A stretch of 64,000 bases of DNA, from contig CM065296.1 of NCBI GenBank assembly GCA_032871835.1, forward strand, positions 56,821,288 to 56,885,287, read 5' to 3'. Shown piece by piece: positions 1 to 12,446 of this stretch. This DNA comes from Dipteronia dyeriana. Taxonomy: Eukaryota; Streptophyta; Magnoliopsida; Sapindales; Sapindaceae. The notes under the pieces were generated by a model that worked only from the letters and a program-made list of their open reading frames with translations, searched no databases and was not told the DNA's origin. A program made the position numbers and the translations under genes. The stretch's first letter is position 1. Every line of letters begins with the position of its first letter.

Positions 1-1032
1 CCGGAAGATACAGAAGAACTCAAAGACTTAAAGATTATGGAATTACAAGAAGACCAAGAAATGCATTGGATAATTTTTTATAATTAGATTATTTTTTAAG
101 TTAGATATACCCATTGTACTCACTCAATTCAAGAATACTTTTATTATGTTATAATTAAAGCATTGTCATGTATATACATGTCATTTAGATTAGGTGTGAC
201 TACACATATATATCATACATGCATTATAGCCATCTATATTATGTGTTTATTTTTAATTTGATTAAAATGGGTAATTCACATAATTGGCTATAAGTTAATG
301 GGATTAGTTTTTAGGAGTAAAAACTAGGTAATTCTCATTAATAACTAATATATTTATTAAAGAGTTTAATTAGTTAGATTAGTAGAGTCCATTACAAATA
401 TTAGGATTAATTTGATTAAACCCCTAAATATAATAGGATCTAATAATGTGTTTCATTTTAATAGTTAAAACTTGGTAAATACACATTTAATAATTCTAGT
501 CCCAGTAAATAGTTTACTTAGATTAGAATTATCACTAATTAACTAGATTTTTAAGAGTTAAAAATCAAATAGTTTATTAGTTATTGGAATAGGATTCTAA
601 TAATTTGTTATCAATACCAAGGTTGACTTCCTAATGGATAGGATTTATGAGAGTATTTTAGGATTGATCGACCCTAAGGCGGCAATTCTCGAGTTAAGCT
701 CATGAGATCTGAAATGATAGGTTACACTTATAAGGTTTTAATTAAAATAGCTAATTAAAAACCTGACTAAATAAATGATGGTTGAATGGTAGATGAATAA
801 GAGCTATTTTGGTATATCATTTGAGAATATCTCGATCCAACATGCAAGAATTTGACTGACCAAAAGACGATACTTTCTTATGGTATGTTGAGTTGTCGTT
901 GTGTAGTATTTTTTTTAGGGTTGTTCGTGTTCATTAAATGTGTTCATACATCATGTTTAATTTTATGCCAAAAAATTCGCACATGTTATGAATGTATGAC
1001 TGAATTGATTCTTAATTTATGTTTTTCCAGCA
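1..1032 (+). other. Untranslated leader of Copia E
   Basis: AT-rich sequence between the LTR (outside the window) and gag. It aligns by eye with the reverse complement of 31756-33000 in element B, for example the shared block near 40-60 around acaagaagacc. The short ORF at 852-1064 is not supported as a gene. No other feature is seen here. Confidence 0.7.
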
Positions 1033-1960
1033 ATGTCGTCTGCTTTATTACAAATCCTCAATAACGACAAATTAATTGGTGAAAACTATACAAAATGGAA
1101 ACATAACATAAATGCAATATTGGTCACCAAGGACCTAAAGTTTGTGCTTATGGAGGAGTGTCCTCCAGAGCCTACTGCCCATGCCGCACGAACTGTTTGT
1201 GAGGCATATGAGAAATGGGTCTTATAAGATGAGATAGCCCGAATGTATCTGTTAGCTAGTATGACAGATATGCTTGTTTCGAAGCACGAAGCAATGTGTA
1301 CTGCATTTGAGATAATGGATTCATTGCAAGCTATGTTCGGGCAACCCTCTGAGCAAAAGCGGTATAAAGCTGTTTGTTTTGTAATGCTTGCTCAGATGAA
1401 AGAGGGTGCATCTGTTCAGGAACATGTCCTGAGCATGATGTCCTATTTCAACCCGGTAGAAAACAATGGTGGTGCTCTTTATGAACCCAGTCCGGTGAGC
1501 ATCATACTGACGACTCTTCCAAAAAGTTTCGATCAGTTCAAGAGTAATTATAGCATGAACAAATTAAAGTTCAGTCTCACTCAGTTGCTTAATGAGCTTA
1601 CTACTTTTGAGTCCTTGACAAAGGACAACAAAAGTAAGGCTAGTGAGGCAAATGTTGGCGGACCATCTTCTTTTGGTAATAAAAAGATGAAGTGGTTTGC
1701 TAGGAAAGCAAAGGGTAAGCCCAAACCCAAGAAAGTCAAAGGCAAGAAATAGAGCACCTCCATTAATCAGGGCAAATGAAAGTGTTTCCATTGCGACAGA
1801 GTTGGCCACTGGAAGAGGAATTGTCCCTAGTATCTAGATGAGGTAGCCAAAAAGAAAAAGACAAATGATAAATATGATTTACTTGTTCTTGAGTCATGTT
1901 TAGTGGAAGATGATTCTTCACATTGGGTAGTTGATTCGGGTGCCACTAACCATGTTTGTT
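1033..1960 (+). pseudogene. gag: Copia gag, CCHC zinc knuckle and start of protease (element E)
   Basis: Gag forms the particle that packages element RNA; the protease would cleave Gag-Pol. The N-terminal part (residues about 1-64) resembles the Copia gag N-terminal domain (motif GENYTKWK). It ends at a TAA near 1225 and resumes at 1243-1752 as the gag core (UBN2-like), with a basic lysine-rich tail. A CCHC knuckle, CFHCDRVGHWKRNC, follows at about 1783-1824, flanked by stops. The protease motif VDSGATNH with its catalytic DSG lies at about 1930-1950. The start was chosen by homology to B, where the same ATG is kept. Not translatable as it stands. Confidence 0.9.
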
Positions 1961-3313
1961 CTTCAATCAGTGGACTGATTATTTGACAGAGCTTGAGGAA
2001 TGATCCTTCTCGATACGTGTTGGGTCATGGGATGTCATGTTACCCCGAGCAATGGGTGTAGTTAGACTATATTTTGGAAGTTATTTTATTTTTTTGGATA
2101 ATGTATTTTTAATTCCTGGATTTACTTGAAATTTTATTTCAGTTTCCAAGTTATTGGAACAATTATATTATGTTTCTTTTAATAATAAGTCTGTTATTAT
2201 TGCAAAGAATGATTTGAATATATGTTAAGTATTAAACAAAAATAACTAGTATGTTTTAAGGTCGTTAATACATACTACACTGTTCAATACTGAATTGTTT
2301 AAAGTTAAAAAACCTAAAACAAAACGATAAAAGATTTCTCCAGAAAATGAAATGTATATGTGACATCTAAGACTTGGTCACATTAACCTTGATAAAATAG
2401 ATTGACTAGTAAAAATCAGACCTTTAAATGAGTTAAAGTTGGCACCTTACTTGTTTGCGAATCCTGTTTAGAAGGCAAAATAACCAAGAGACCTATTACT
2501 AGAAAAGGGCTTAGAGCCAAAGGTCCACTAGAGCATATACATTCAGATGTCTGTAGACCAATGAATGTTAAAGCAAGGGGTAGTTATGAGTATTATGTCA
2601 CCTTTATAGATGACTACTCTAGATACAGATATGTCTACATAATACAAAGGAAGTCGAAAACTTTTGAACAGTTTAAAGATTTTCGAGCTGAAGTTGAGAA
2701 TCAGTTAGGAAAGACTATCAAGACTCTACGATCGGATTGCGAAGGTGAACACCTTGACCAAGAATTTGAAGACTTCATGGTCGAGTATGGGATTGTGTCC
2801 CAATTCACAGCTCCTGGAACACTACAACAGAATGATGTTACGGAGAGGAGAAATAAAAACCTAATGGAAGTGATGAGATTTATGATTAGTTTCTCATCAT
2901 TACCAAATACCCTTTGGTAATATGCATAACAAAATGCGGCCTACATTTTGAATAAAGTCTCTTCTAAATCTATTTCTAAGACTCCCTTAGAGTTGTGGAA
3001 TAGTCATAAAGCTAGTTTGTAATATTTCAACATATGGGGGTGTCCAGCACATATACTGAAATACAAAAGTGGAAAACTAGACCCTAAGTCTATGGTCTGC
3101 ATGTTTTTAGGATATTCTATGGAGACCGAAGGTGAATATTTTTATAGTCCTAAAGAGAACAAAGTGTTTGTATCAACAATTGCAACATTTCTTGAGGATA
3201 ACTATATCAGTGATCATAAACCTCGTAGTAAGATTGTATTAAATAAGATGGAGCTTGGAACAACTAGTGCTCAGTCAACAAGAGTTGAAAATCCATCAAC
3301 ATCTGATAGTTAG
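1961..3313 (+). pseudogene. pol: Copia GAG-pre-integrase and integrase core (element E)
   Basis: The integrase would insert element cDNA. At about 2345-2510 a stop-ridden stretch keeps the zinc-binding HLRLGHINLDKI motif of the pre-integrase domain. The core (2561-2920, 119 aa open) has the first catalytic Asp in FIDDYSRY, the second in LRSDCEGEH and the Glu in VTERRNK, so the DDE residues remain, though the usual NGVAERRN is changed to NDVTERRN. The C-terminal domain continues, broken, to about 3313 (FLGYSMETEGEYFYSP). Stops between the pieces make it a pseudogene. Confidence 0.88.
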
Positions 3314-3439
3314 ATGATTCCTAGTCAGGATACACTACCACCTAGACATAGTGGGAGAGTGGTATGACAATCTGAATGCTATCTGGGTATAGGTGAGGGA
3401 CGAGATGTTGTCTCAACTGATAGTGTGGATGATCCCTTA

Positions 3440-4838
3440 ACATTTAAGAATGCAATGAAAGATCTTGACAAAGAGGAATGGCTTAAAGCCACGAATCTCG
3501 AGATGAAGTTCACATACTCTAACTTATTCTGGGAACTTGTAGACTTACCAGATGGGGTAAAACCCATAGGGTGTAAGTGGTTCTATTAGAGAAATAGAGG
3601 TGTACAAGGGAAGGTAGAGAACTTTAAGATTAGGCTAGTGGTCAAGGGTTATACCCAAAAAGAGGGGGTGGATTATGAAGAGACCTTCTTACTATCAGCC
3701 ATGTTTAAGTCTATTATGATTATCTTATCCATTGCTGCCTATTTCAATTATGAAATTTGGTAAATGGACGTCAAGACTGCACTCTTGAACGACAATATTG
3801 ATAAGAGCATCTAAATGATGCTACCAAGGGGATTCGTGTCTCTAGATCTAGAGCAAAAGGTTTGCATGTTGTAAAGGTCTATTTATGGACTAAAGCAAGT
3901 ATCTAGATCTTGAAACATAAGGTTTGATAGTGCTATCAAAACCTATTAGCTTCGAGTAAAACGTTGATGAGCATTGTGTCTACAAGCGTATCGTTGACAA
4001 GAAAGTAGTTTTCTTAGTACAATATGTAGATGATATCCTACTCATTGGGAATAATGTAGGGGTATTATCAGAAGTAAAAGGCAGGTTGGCCGGCTAGCTA
4101 ATTCTAAATGAAAAAATTGGAAGAGGCGAGTTATGTTCAAGGGATCCAACTTATAAGGGATTGTAAGAGAAAAATCCTAGCATTGTCTCAGGCATTGTAT
4201 ATCGATAAGATTCTTGTGCGATTTTAATTGTAGAACTCTAAGAAATGTAATTTACCTTAAAGGCATGGAGTTCACTTGTCTAAGCAACAGTGTCCTAAGA
4301 CACCTTAAGAAGTTGAGGATATGAGACGTGTTCCCTATGCGTCTTTGATAGGCAGTCTCATGTATGCTATGTTATGCACCAGACTTGACATCAGCTTCAT
4401 AGTGGGAGTAGTCAGTAGGTACCAGTCTAACCCAGGATTGGATCATTGGGTTGCTGTCAAGAATATTCTCAAGTATCTCCGGAGAATGAGAAACTATATG
4501 CTAGTGTATCCTGGACAAGATTTGATCTCGCTAGGATATACAAATTCTGATTTTCAATTAGATAGGGATTATAGGAAATCTACATCTGGATTAGTATTCA
4601 CCCTTGGTGGTAGAGATTGTTTGGAGGAGTGTTAAGCAATCTTGTATTGTTGAATCTACAATGGAAGTCGAATATGTAGCCACTTGTGAGGTTTCTAAAG
4701 AGGTTGTTTAGCTGCGTAAGTTCTTGAAGGTTCTGGAAATTGTTCCAAATCTAGATAAGCCCAAAACACTTTATTGTGATAACTGTGGTGCTGTGGCTAA
4801 TTCTAAAAAACCAAGAAGCCACAAAAAAGGGAAGCATA
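3440..4838 (+). pseudogene. pol: Copia reverse transcriptase and truncated RNase H (element E)
   Basis: RT of the RVT_2 type followed by RNase H. Recognisable blocks are the GCKWFY strand at about 3570, MDVKTALLN (motif A) at about 3766, and the catalytic QYVDDILLIGNN at about 4020-4055 with both Asp kept. At 4321-4635 the post-RT VPYASLIGSLMYAM and the TNSDFQLDRDYRKSTSG of the RNase H lead-in are readable. RNase H reaches the CDNCGAV and SHKKGKHM motifs and is then cut at 4838 by a family-A LTR. Several in-frame stops, most one base from Trp, Gln or Arg codons. Confidence 0.88.
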
Positions 4839-6084
4839 TGTTGGAATTATGCTTGATAGCAAAAGTATAATAATGTATTTGACAATCTTTTCATATTAAT
4901 AAAGTGTTTTCTAGTTTAACAAATCTTATAAAATTTATAGTTTAATTATTATAATTGTCAAAAGTAAATAATCATAAGGTCAAAAGACTATGAGAAAAGA
5001 AGAATTGTTCATACATCTGGATATGTATGAGGTAAACACAATTTTTTAGTTAGTCTTGAATAATATTCATAACTTAAGATAAAGGTTGGGCACCTTTATC
5101 TTGTTAAAGTTGTAGATTATTTTGCTATCATTTGAGTGGGATCAAATGTGTTATGATTAGTCTAAAATCATCAAAGTGTGGTGTCATTGGGCAAACGAAT
5201 CTAGTGCACTAGGTGCATTGAATTGGATCACAATGAAATACTTTATCTAGAACCATCAATGGATAAAAGTTTTCATTTGAAGACAATTGGAGAGTCTATC
5301 TCAATCCTGAGATAAATGATGGACTTATGGTTGCAAGTGTTATCATTTGAGCTATCAATGAGTACGATTGTATAACATAATCTATCCTCGATAGTTTGGT
5401 GGTATTTATTTATTAATCGACAGAGGACTTCAATTATAGATATGGACTTCAATTATAGATATGGACATCGTGGCTCCGTTTATTAAATGAGAGTAGAATA
5501 TCATTATATGGATGTTTTGAGGTATTTGATATTAAATCTTAACGTTAAGTTTTCAAAAGTGTCTATTGAAACATGGCTTTTGGACAAGTCAAAATATCCA
5601 AGTTCAAAATGTGGTCATATGAGTAAATATGGTAACTTGGAGAGCTATAGGCGGTCTATGAGCTCTTGGCGATTATTGGTATTCTTCACGAGGATATACT
5701 TTCTCCATTAAGATTGTCTAGGGTATAAATGAGAAATATTAACTTACTCTATCGTCATTTAAGAGTTCAATTTTAGTTCTTTAGTGGAATGAACTAAAAT
5801 TAATAGATTGGACCTAAGTGAATCATTTTTTGATTGTGATTGGATTGTGTCTTTTGGAGCTTAAATTTAGATAGCCCGCCAAGATCCCTAATCTACACGA
5901 ACTTGCATGGATCACTTGATATATTCTACCAGACCAATATAGGGGTCCATCTAGAATTGTATTGAGGCATGTTGGCTTGTTTCTTTTTGTAAGAATGGGT
6001 CTAGTTCACATGTGGACTTTTTATTAAGGTCCAATGTATTTAATAAAATAGAAAAAAAAAAATAATGGTCCATATATTGTTTTT

Positions 6085-6922
6085 GGCGGCAAAGCTATAT
6101 AGTTTAGCTTAATTATATTTTTTTTATTTTATTATTTAATTAAATAGAAATTAATTAATTTTGTAATTAATTAATTATTTAATTAAAAGTCAAATTTTTT
6201 TTTTCTAGTAGGAGATTGTCTCCTAATATTATACTATTGTTGGTAGTATAATTAATATTAAAGATTATATTTGATAAGTAGATAAATAATAGGAATTATT
6301 TATCTAGTCAAATTCGAAAATCTTTAAAATGGTTACAAAAACACTGTTGAGTTGGATTAGGATTCTTGGTGTAGGAAAGAATTCTTTTTAGAAAAGGATT
6401 CTTTTTAGAAAAGGATTCTTTTTAGAAAAGGATTATTGGTTACCATGTAAATGTACCTAAGGGTAGAATTCTTCTTTGAAAATGATTCTTTGTATATGTG
6501 TTGGGCGGCAAGTCTATATAAAATAGCTTAATATATTGTTTTTTATTTTATTATTAAATTAAATGGAAATTAATATATTTGGTAATTAATTAATTGTTTA
6601 ATTAAAAATCAAAATCTTTTTTCTACTTTTTCTAGTAGGAAGGGGTCTCCTAATATTATACTATTGTTGGTAGTATAATTAATATTAAATATTATATTTG
6701 ATAAGTAGATAAATAAAAAGAATTATTTATCTAGTCAAATTAGGAAATTTTTACAATGGTTACAAATACACTATTTGAGTTGGATTATGAGTCTTGGTGT
6801 AGGAAAGAATTCTTTTTGGAAAAAGAGTCTTGGTCACCAATTAAATCCACCTAAGAATATGATTCTTGTCCACAAGTAAATCCTTCATAGGAGAGGATTA
6901 GGTGTCCTAAACAAAATATAAG
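6085..6922 (+). repeat. 419-bp tandem duplication inside LTR copy 1
   Basis: The block beginning GGCGGCAA at 6085 begins again at 6504. Both units carry the AT-rich TTAATTAATT tract, the ATTATACTA/TAGTATAAT hairpin (6228-6252 and 6655-6679), the block around AGATAAATAA, and the GAGTTGGATTA to GTAGGAAAGAATTC block. Other family-A LTRs have one unit. The units differ from each other, so the duplication is not recent. Confidence 0.85.
6381..6431 (+). repeat. 17-bp repeat, three copies
   Basis: The unit ATTCTTTTTAGAAAAGG occurs three times in a row. Other family-A LTRs have one or two related ATTCTTTTTGGAAAAGG stretches here, so this is a local slippage expansion. Confidence 0.85.
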
Positions 6923-7615
6923 TAAATCCTCTCCCAAAGAGGATTTGTGAACCTATAATTTAGGTTGTATATTTCGGAAAACCGAATGAAATTTCTTCTT
7001 GAAAAATTCGACTAAGCAAGAATTCGAAGAGTAGTAGAGTTTGGCCAAGGTATTTTTCTTAGAGAAAATTTTGGCCAAAGGGGAATTTTGAGTGTAGAGA
7101 ATTTGGTTCCTGCTCTAGATAAATTCTTCAGCTTAAAAAGATTGGTGTGTGAGAAATTCGGCAAAGAAGAAAAGAAAGAAATAAAGTTTTGTATTCGATA
7201 GTGCACTAGTAGCCTTCACATTAAAAGGTTTTGTGTACAACATCGAATTTAGGTTCACGCGAGTTTCATTCAAATTGATTGATAATTCGCAAGTGACCTA
7301 ACGTTCTTTGGTTTCTTCTTGAAGGATTATTGTGTCTAACAAAGAAAGAGATTTTGTTTGTTTCCATCATAAGGTATACAATTTAAGGAAAGGGGGTCCA
7401 CACTCCTAGGTGATTCATGTTCGTGATTGGATTAGAAGATCTTACGGATTCAATTCGGTGCTTGTTCAATCATCACGAGAAAAAGGTACGACACTTTTTT
7501 TATACATCAATTAATCTAGGGTTAAGGTTCTTGTTATTGAAAAAGGGAAATTTTTTATTTATACCAAACCATAATTACAAATTTTCACGTTTCCGATGCA
7601 CGAATTTTCCCTACA

Positions 7616-9526
7616 AATAATCATAAGGTCAAAAGACTATGAGAAAAGAAGAATTGTTCATACATCTAGATATGTATGAGGTAGACACAATTCTTTAGTT
7701 AGCCTTGAATAATATTCACAACTTAAGATAAAGGTTGGGCGCCTTTATCTTGTCAAAGTTGTAGATTCATTTGCTAGCATTTGAGTGGAATCAAATGTGT
7801 TATGATAAATCTAAAATCATCAAAGTGTGGTGTCTTTGAGTAAAAGAATCTAGTGCACAAGGTGCACTGAATTGGATCATAATGAAATACTTTATCTAGA
7901 ACCGTCAATGGATAAAAGTTTTCACTTGAAAACAATCAGAGAGTCTATCTCAATCCTGAGATAAATGATGGACTTATGAATGCAAGTGTTATCAATGAGT
8001 ATGATTTTATAGCATAGTCTATCCTCAATAGTTTGGTGGTATTCATTTGTTAATCGATAGAATACTTCATTTACAGATATGGACATCGTGGCTCTATTTA
8101 TGAAATGAGAGTAGAATATCATCATATGAATGTTTTGAGGTATTGCATATTAAATCTTAACGTTAAGTTTTCATTAGTGTCTGTTGAAACATGGCTTCCG
8201 GACAAGTCAAAATATCCAAGTTCAAAATGTGGTCATATGAGTAAATATGGTAACTTGTAGAGCTATAGGCGATCTACGAGCTCTTGGTGATTACTGATAT
8301 TCTTCATGAGGATAGATTTTCTCCATTAAGATTGTCTAGGGTATGAATGAGGAATATTAACTTGTTCTATCTTTATTTAAGAGTGCAATTTTAGTTTTTT
8401 TAGTGGAATGAACTAATATTAATAGATCGAACCTAAGTGAATCATTTTTTGATTGTGATTGGGTTGTGTCTATTGGAGCTTAAATTTATATAGTCCGCCA
8501 AGATCTCCAATCCATACGAACTTGCATGTATCACTTGATATATTCTACTGGAACAATTTAGGGGTCCATCTAGAATTGCATTGAGGCATGTAGACTTGTT
8601 TCTTTTTGTAAGAATGGGCCTAGTTAACACGTGGACCTTTTATTAAGGTCAAATGGATTTAATAAAATAGAAAAAATAATATAATGGCCCATATATAGTG
8701 TTGGGCGGCAAAGCTATATAGTTTAGCTTAATTATATTATTTTTATTTTATTATTTAATTAAATGGAAATTAATTAATTATGTAATTAAAAGTCGAAATC
8801 TTTTTCTAGTAGGATAAAGTCTCCTAATATTATATTATTGTTAGTAGTATAATTAATACTAAAGATTATATTTGATATATAGATAAATAAAATGAATTAT
8901 TTATCTAGTAAAATTAGGAAATCTTTAATATGGTTACAAACACACTATTTGAGTTGGATCAAGAGTCTTGGTGTTGGAAAGAATTATTTTAGGAAAATGA
9001 TTCTTGGTCACCAAGTAAATCCTCCTAAGGATAGGATTCTTGCCTATCAAGTAAATACTTCTTAGGAAAGAATTAAGTCTCCTAAATTAAATATAAGTTG
9101 AAATCGAAATTCGGTCATATATATATGTATGTATGGCTTACATAATTTTGGCTAAGGCTAAGGATTTTTTTAAAGAATTCGGCTACCATAAAATTTTGGG
9201 AGAAAAATTTGTTTTTGCTCTAGACAAAATTCGATCAACTTTAAGAAATAGTGTGAGATTTGGCAAAGAAGAAAAGAAATAAAAAGAACGTTTAGTTTTC
9301 GATAGTTTACTAGTAGCCTTTACATTAAAAGGTTTTGTGTACAACATCGAATCAAGGTTCACGCGAGTTTCAATCAAATTGATTGATAATTCACAAGTGA
9401 CCTAACGTTCTTTGTTTTCTTCTTGGAGGATTATTGTGAATAAGAAAGAGAAAGATTATATTTGTTTCCATCCTCAGGTATACAATTTAAAGAAAATGAG
9501 CCCACACACCAAGGTGATTCACATTT
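7616..9526 (+). repeat. Family-A LTR, copy 2 (truncated at both ends)
   Basis: Begins abruptly after copy 1 with ATAATCATAAGGTC, about LTR position 128, and ends at GGTGATTCACAT, about position 2215, where copy 3 starts. It lacks both TG and CA termini. Orientation matches copies 1 and 3, giving a head-to-tail LTR chain. The conserved hairpin is present at 8829-8853 with one G.T wobble. Confidence 0.85.
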
Positions 9527-11950
9527 TATTGGGATTATGCCCGATAGAAAGAGTGTAATAATATATTTGACAATCTTTTCATTTTAATAAGTTATTTCTA
9601 GTTTAACAAATCTTATAGCATTTATAGTTTAATTATTATAATTGTCAAAAGTATATAATCATAAGGTTAAAAGACTACGAGAAAAGAAGAATTGTTCATA
9701 CATCTAGATATGTATGAGGTAGACACAATTCTTTAGTTAGTCTTGAATAATATTCACAACTTAAGATAAAATGTTGGGCGCCTTTATCTTGTCAAAGTTT
9801 TAGATTGTTTTGCTAGCATTTGAGTGGGATCAAATGTGTTATGTTAAGTCTAAAATCATCAAAGTGTGGTGTCTTTGTGCAAAAGAATATAGTGCACTGG
9901 GTGTATTGACTTGGATCACAATGAAATACTTTATCCAAAACCGTCAATGGATAAAAGTTTTCATTTGAAGACAATCAGAGAGTCTATCTCAATCCTGAGA
10001 TAAATGATGGACTTATGGTTGCAAGTGTTATCATTTGAGCTATCAATGAGTAAGATTATATAGCATAGTCTATCATCGATAGTTTGGTGGTATTCATTTG
10101 TTAATCGATAGAGAACTTCATTTATAGATATGGACATCATGGCTCTATTTATTAAATTAGAGTAAAATGTCATCATATGGATGTTTTAAGGTATTGGATA
10201 TTAAATCTTAACGTTAAGTTTTCAAAAGTGTCTATTGAAACATGGATTCCGGACAAGTCAAAATATCCAAGTTCAAAATGTGGTCATATGAGTAAATATG
10301 GTAACTTGGAGAGCTATATGCGATCTATGAGCTCTTGGCGATTACTGATATTTTTCACGAGGATACACTTTCTCCAATAAGGTTGTCTAGGGTATGAATG
10401 AGTAACATCAACTTATTCTATCTTTATTTAAGAGTTCAATTTTAGTTCTTTAGTGGAATGAACTAAAATTAAATAGATCGGACCTAAGTGATCATTTGTT
10501 GATTGTGATCGAGTTGTGTCTATTAGAGCTTAAATTTAGATAGCCCGCCAAGATCCCCAATCCACACAAACTTGCGTGGATCACTTGATATATTCTACTG
10601 GACCAATTTAGGGGTCCATCTAGAATTGTATTGAGGCATGTGGACTTGTTTCTTTTTGTAAGAATGGGTCTAGTTCACATGTGGAAATTTTTATAAAGGT
10701 CAAATGGATTTAATAAAATAATACAATAATATATTGGCCCATATATATGGTTTGGGCGGCAAGGCTATGTAGAATAGCTTAATTATATTATATTATTTTA
10801 TTATTTAATTAAATGGAAATTAATTATTTTGTTGATTAATTAATTTTTTAATTAAAAGTCAATATCTTTTTCCCATTAGGAGATGTTCTCCTAAAATTAT
10901 ACTATTGTTAGTAGTATAATTAATATTAAAGACTATATTTGATAATTAGAAAAATAAAAGGAGTTATTCGTCTAATCAAATTAGGAAGTCTTTAATATGG
11001 TTACAAATACACTATTGAGTTGGATTAGGAGTCTTGGTGTAGGAAAGAATTCTTTTTAGAAAAGGATTCTTAACCACCAGGTAAATCCACCTAAGGGAAG
11101 GATTCTTAGCAAACAAGTAAATCCTTCTTAAGAAATGATTTTTGATCCTAATATATATTCTATAGAAATTTCGGCCAGCCCATATATATATATATATATA
11201 TATAATAGGATAGAATTCATTTTAGATAAGGATTCTTAACTACCAAATAAATCCACCTAAGGAAAGGATTCTTGCCAACCAAGTAAATCTTTATTAGGAG
11301 AGGATTTATGATCCTATATATATATGTTTGTTAATTTCGGTCAGCCGAAGGTAATTTCATAGAGAATTTCGGCCAGCCCTATTTTTCTAAGGGAAGAATT
11401 CAACCATCATAGGAATTTTGAGAGAGAAAAATCTGATTTTACTATAGACAAAATTCGATCAACTCTAAGAAATAGTGAGTGAATCGAGAAAAAAGAAATA
11501 GGAAGAAAGAACGTTTAGTTTTCGATAGTACACTAGTAGCCTTTACATCAAAAGGTTTTGTGTACAACATCGAATCAAGGTTCAAGCGAGTTTCAATCAA
11601 ATTGATTGATAATTCACAAGTGACCTAACGTTCTTTGTTTTCTTCTTGGAGGATTATTGTAACTAACAAAGAAGAAGATTTTGTTTGTTTCCATCCTCAG
11701 GTATACGATTAAAAGAAAGGGAGCCAACACTCCTAGGTGATTCACGTTCGTGATTGGATTGGAAGATCTTGCGGAATCAATTCGGTACTTGTTCAATCGT
11801 CACGAGAAAAAGGTACGACACTTTTATATATATCAATTAATCTAGGGTTAAGGTTCTTGTTAGTCAAAGGGAAATTTTTTATTTATATGCAAACCCTAAT
11901 TTTGAAAATTTTGATTTTTCACGCTTTCGTTGCGCTTGTTTTTCCCTACG
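9527..11950 (+). repeat. 5' LTR of element D (family A, copy 3)
   Basis: Starts TATTGGGATTATGC (family start TGTTGGG with G to A) and ends CCCTACG (family end CCCTACA). It is followed two bases later by a perfect PBS, which fixes its role as 5' LTR. Contains the conserved hairpin (10896-10920), two (TA)n tracts (about 11178-11202 and 11318-11328) and TTTCGGCCA motifs near 11165 and 11366. Confidence 0.9.
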
Positions 11951-11952
11951 AT

Positions 11953-11964
11953 TGGTATCAGAGC
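11953..11964 (+). other. Primer-binding site, initiator-Met tRNA type
   Basis: TGGTATCAGAGC, the usual plant Copia PBS complementary to the 3' end of initiator methionine tRNA, two bases after the LTR end. This is where minus-strand cDNA synthesis would start. Confidence 0.93.
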
Positions 11965-12065
11965 CTGGTTGTACCCTTGATTAATTGATGTATGTGTTCA
12001 TGAATCTTTTTCTTTTTATTGTATATATGCATGTTTTAGAAAGAGATGACACTCTAGATATTCAC

Positions 12066-12101
12066 ATATATATATATATATATATTTATATTGGAATGTA
12101 T

Positions 12102-12143
<42 letters not shown>
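12066..12143. repeat. (TA)n microsatellite
   Basis: Long runs of alternating T and A broken by a short GGAATGTATGG spacer. It is shorter in element A (about 24984-25030), so length varies between relatives. Confidence 0.9.
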
Positions 12144-12146
<3 letters not shown>

Positions 12147-12446
12147 TTATATGTGGTTTGTTATTGATCAATTTTGGTCATAGAATTTCATTGTATTTTT
12201 GTTTTGGGATTGTAACAAGAAGGATGGTCGATCATCGCCATTATTTCCTTCTTGGTAGTTGCTAAGTTTTTTTTTTGTTGTTGTAATAAAAAAAATGCAG
12301 TATTTTATTATTTAAATTCTTCTATAATACATTCAAGTATAGAAGACTCGAAGGTTAGAAGAATTGGATGCAACCGGAACGGGATCGTGCGAGCCGTAGC
12401 AACAAACATGCTTGTAAAGAGCACGCGGCCACGTTTGTTGTGGCAT

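Larger units (their letters stand above)
1..4838 (+). mobile_element. Copia LTR retrotransposon relic E (same family as B and F)
   Basis: A Ty1/copia element in sense orientation, its left LTR outside the window. The order leader, gag, CCHC knuckle, protease, integrase, RT, RNase H can be followed through 3.8 kb despite many stops and frameshifts. Its gag N-terminus (MSSALLQIL start) is nearly the same as that of minus-strand element B at 31.7 kb, and its first 1 kb matches the reverse complement of the B leader. The 3' end is lost: RNase H stops in the SHKKGKHM motif where a family-A LTR begins at 4839. No continuation of E is found to the right. Confidence 0.9.
4839..7615 (+). repeat. Family-A LTR, copy 1 (full length, internally duplicated)
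   Basis: Runs from TGTTGGAATTATGC to the family end CCCTACA. It is 2777 bp, longer than the 2.26-2.42 kb copies elsewhere, because of a roughly 419-bp tandem duplication inside it. The left flank is GCATA (4834-4838) inside E RNase H; no matching GCATA follows the right end, which abuts another family-A LTR fragment. No PBS follows, so it is not the 5' LTR of a visible element. Confidence 0.88.

Noticed and set aside
5487..5711. ORF of about 70 codons recurring at 10177, 23237, 29889 and, reversed, 15639
   Set aside because: It recurs because it lies inside the family-A LTR. The frame is broken or shortened in several copies (for example 8125-8300 and 37800-38000), and there is no start or domain that is kept. 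It is LTR sequence, not a small conserved gene.
11953..11964. tRNA gene
   Set aside because: Only the 12-base PBS is present; there is no cloverleaf around it.
11985..12167. ORF rich in Tyr and Ile
   Set aside because: Translation of a (TA)n microsatellite.
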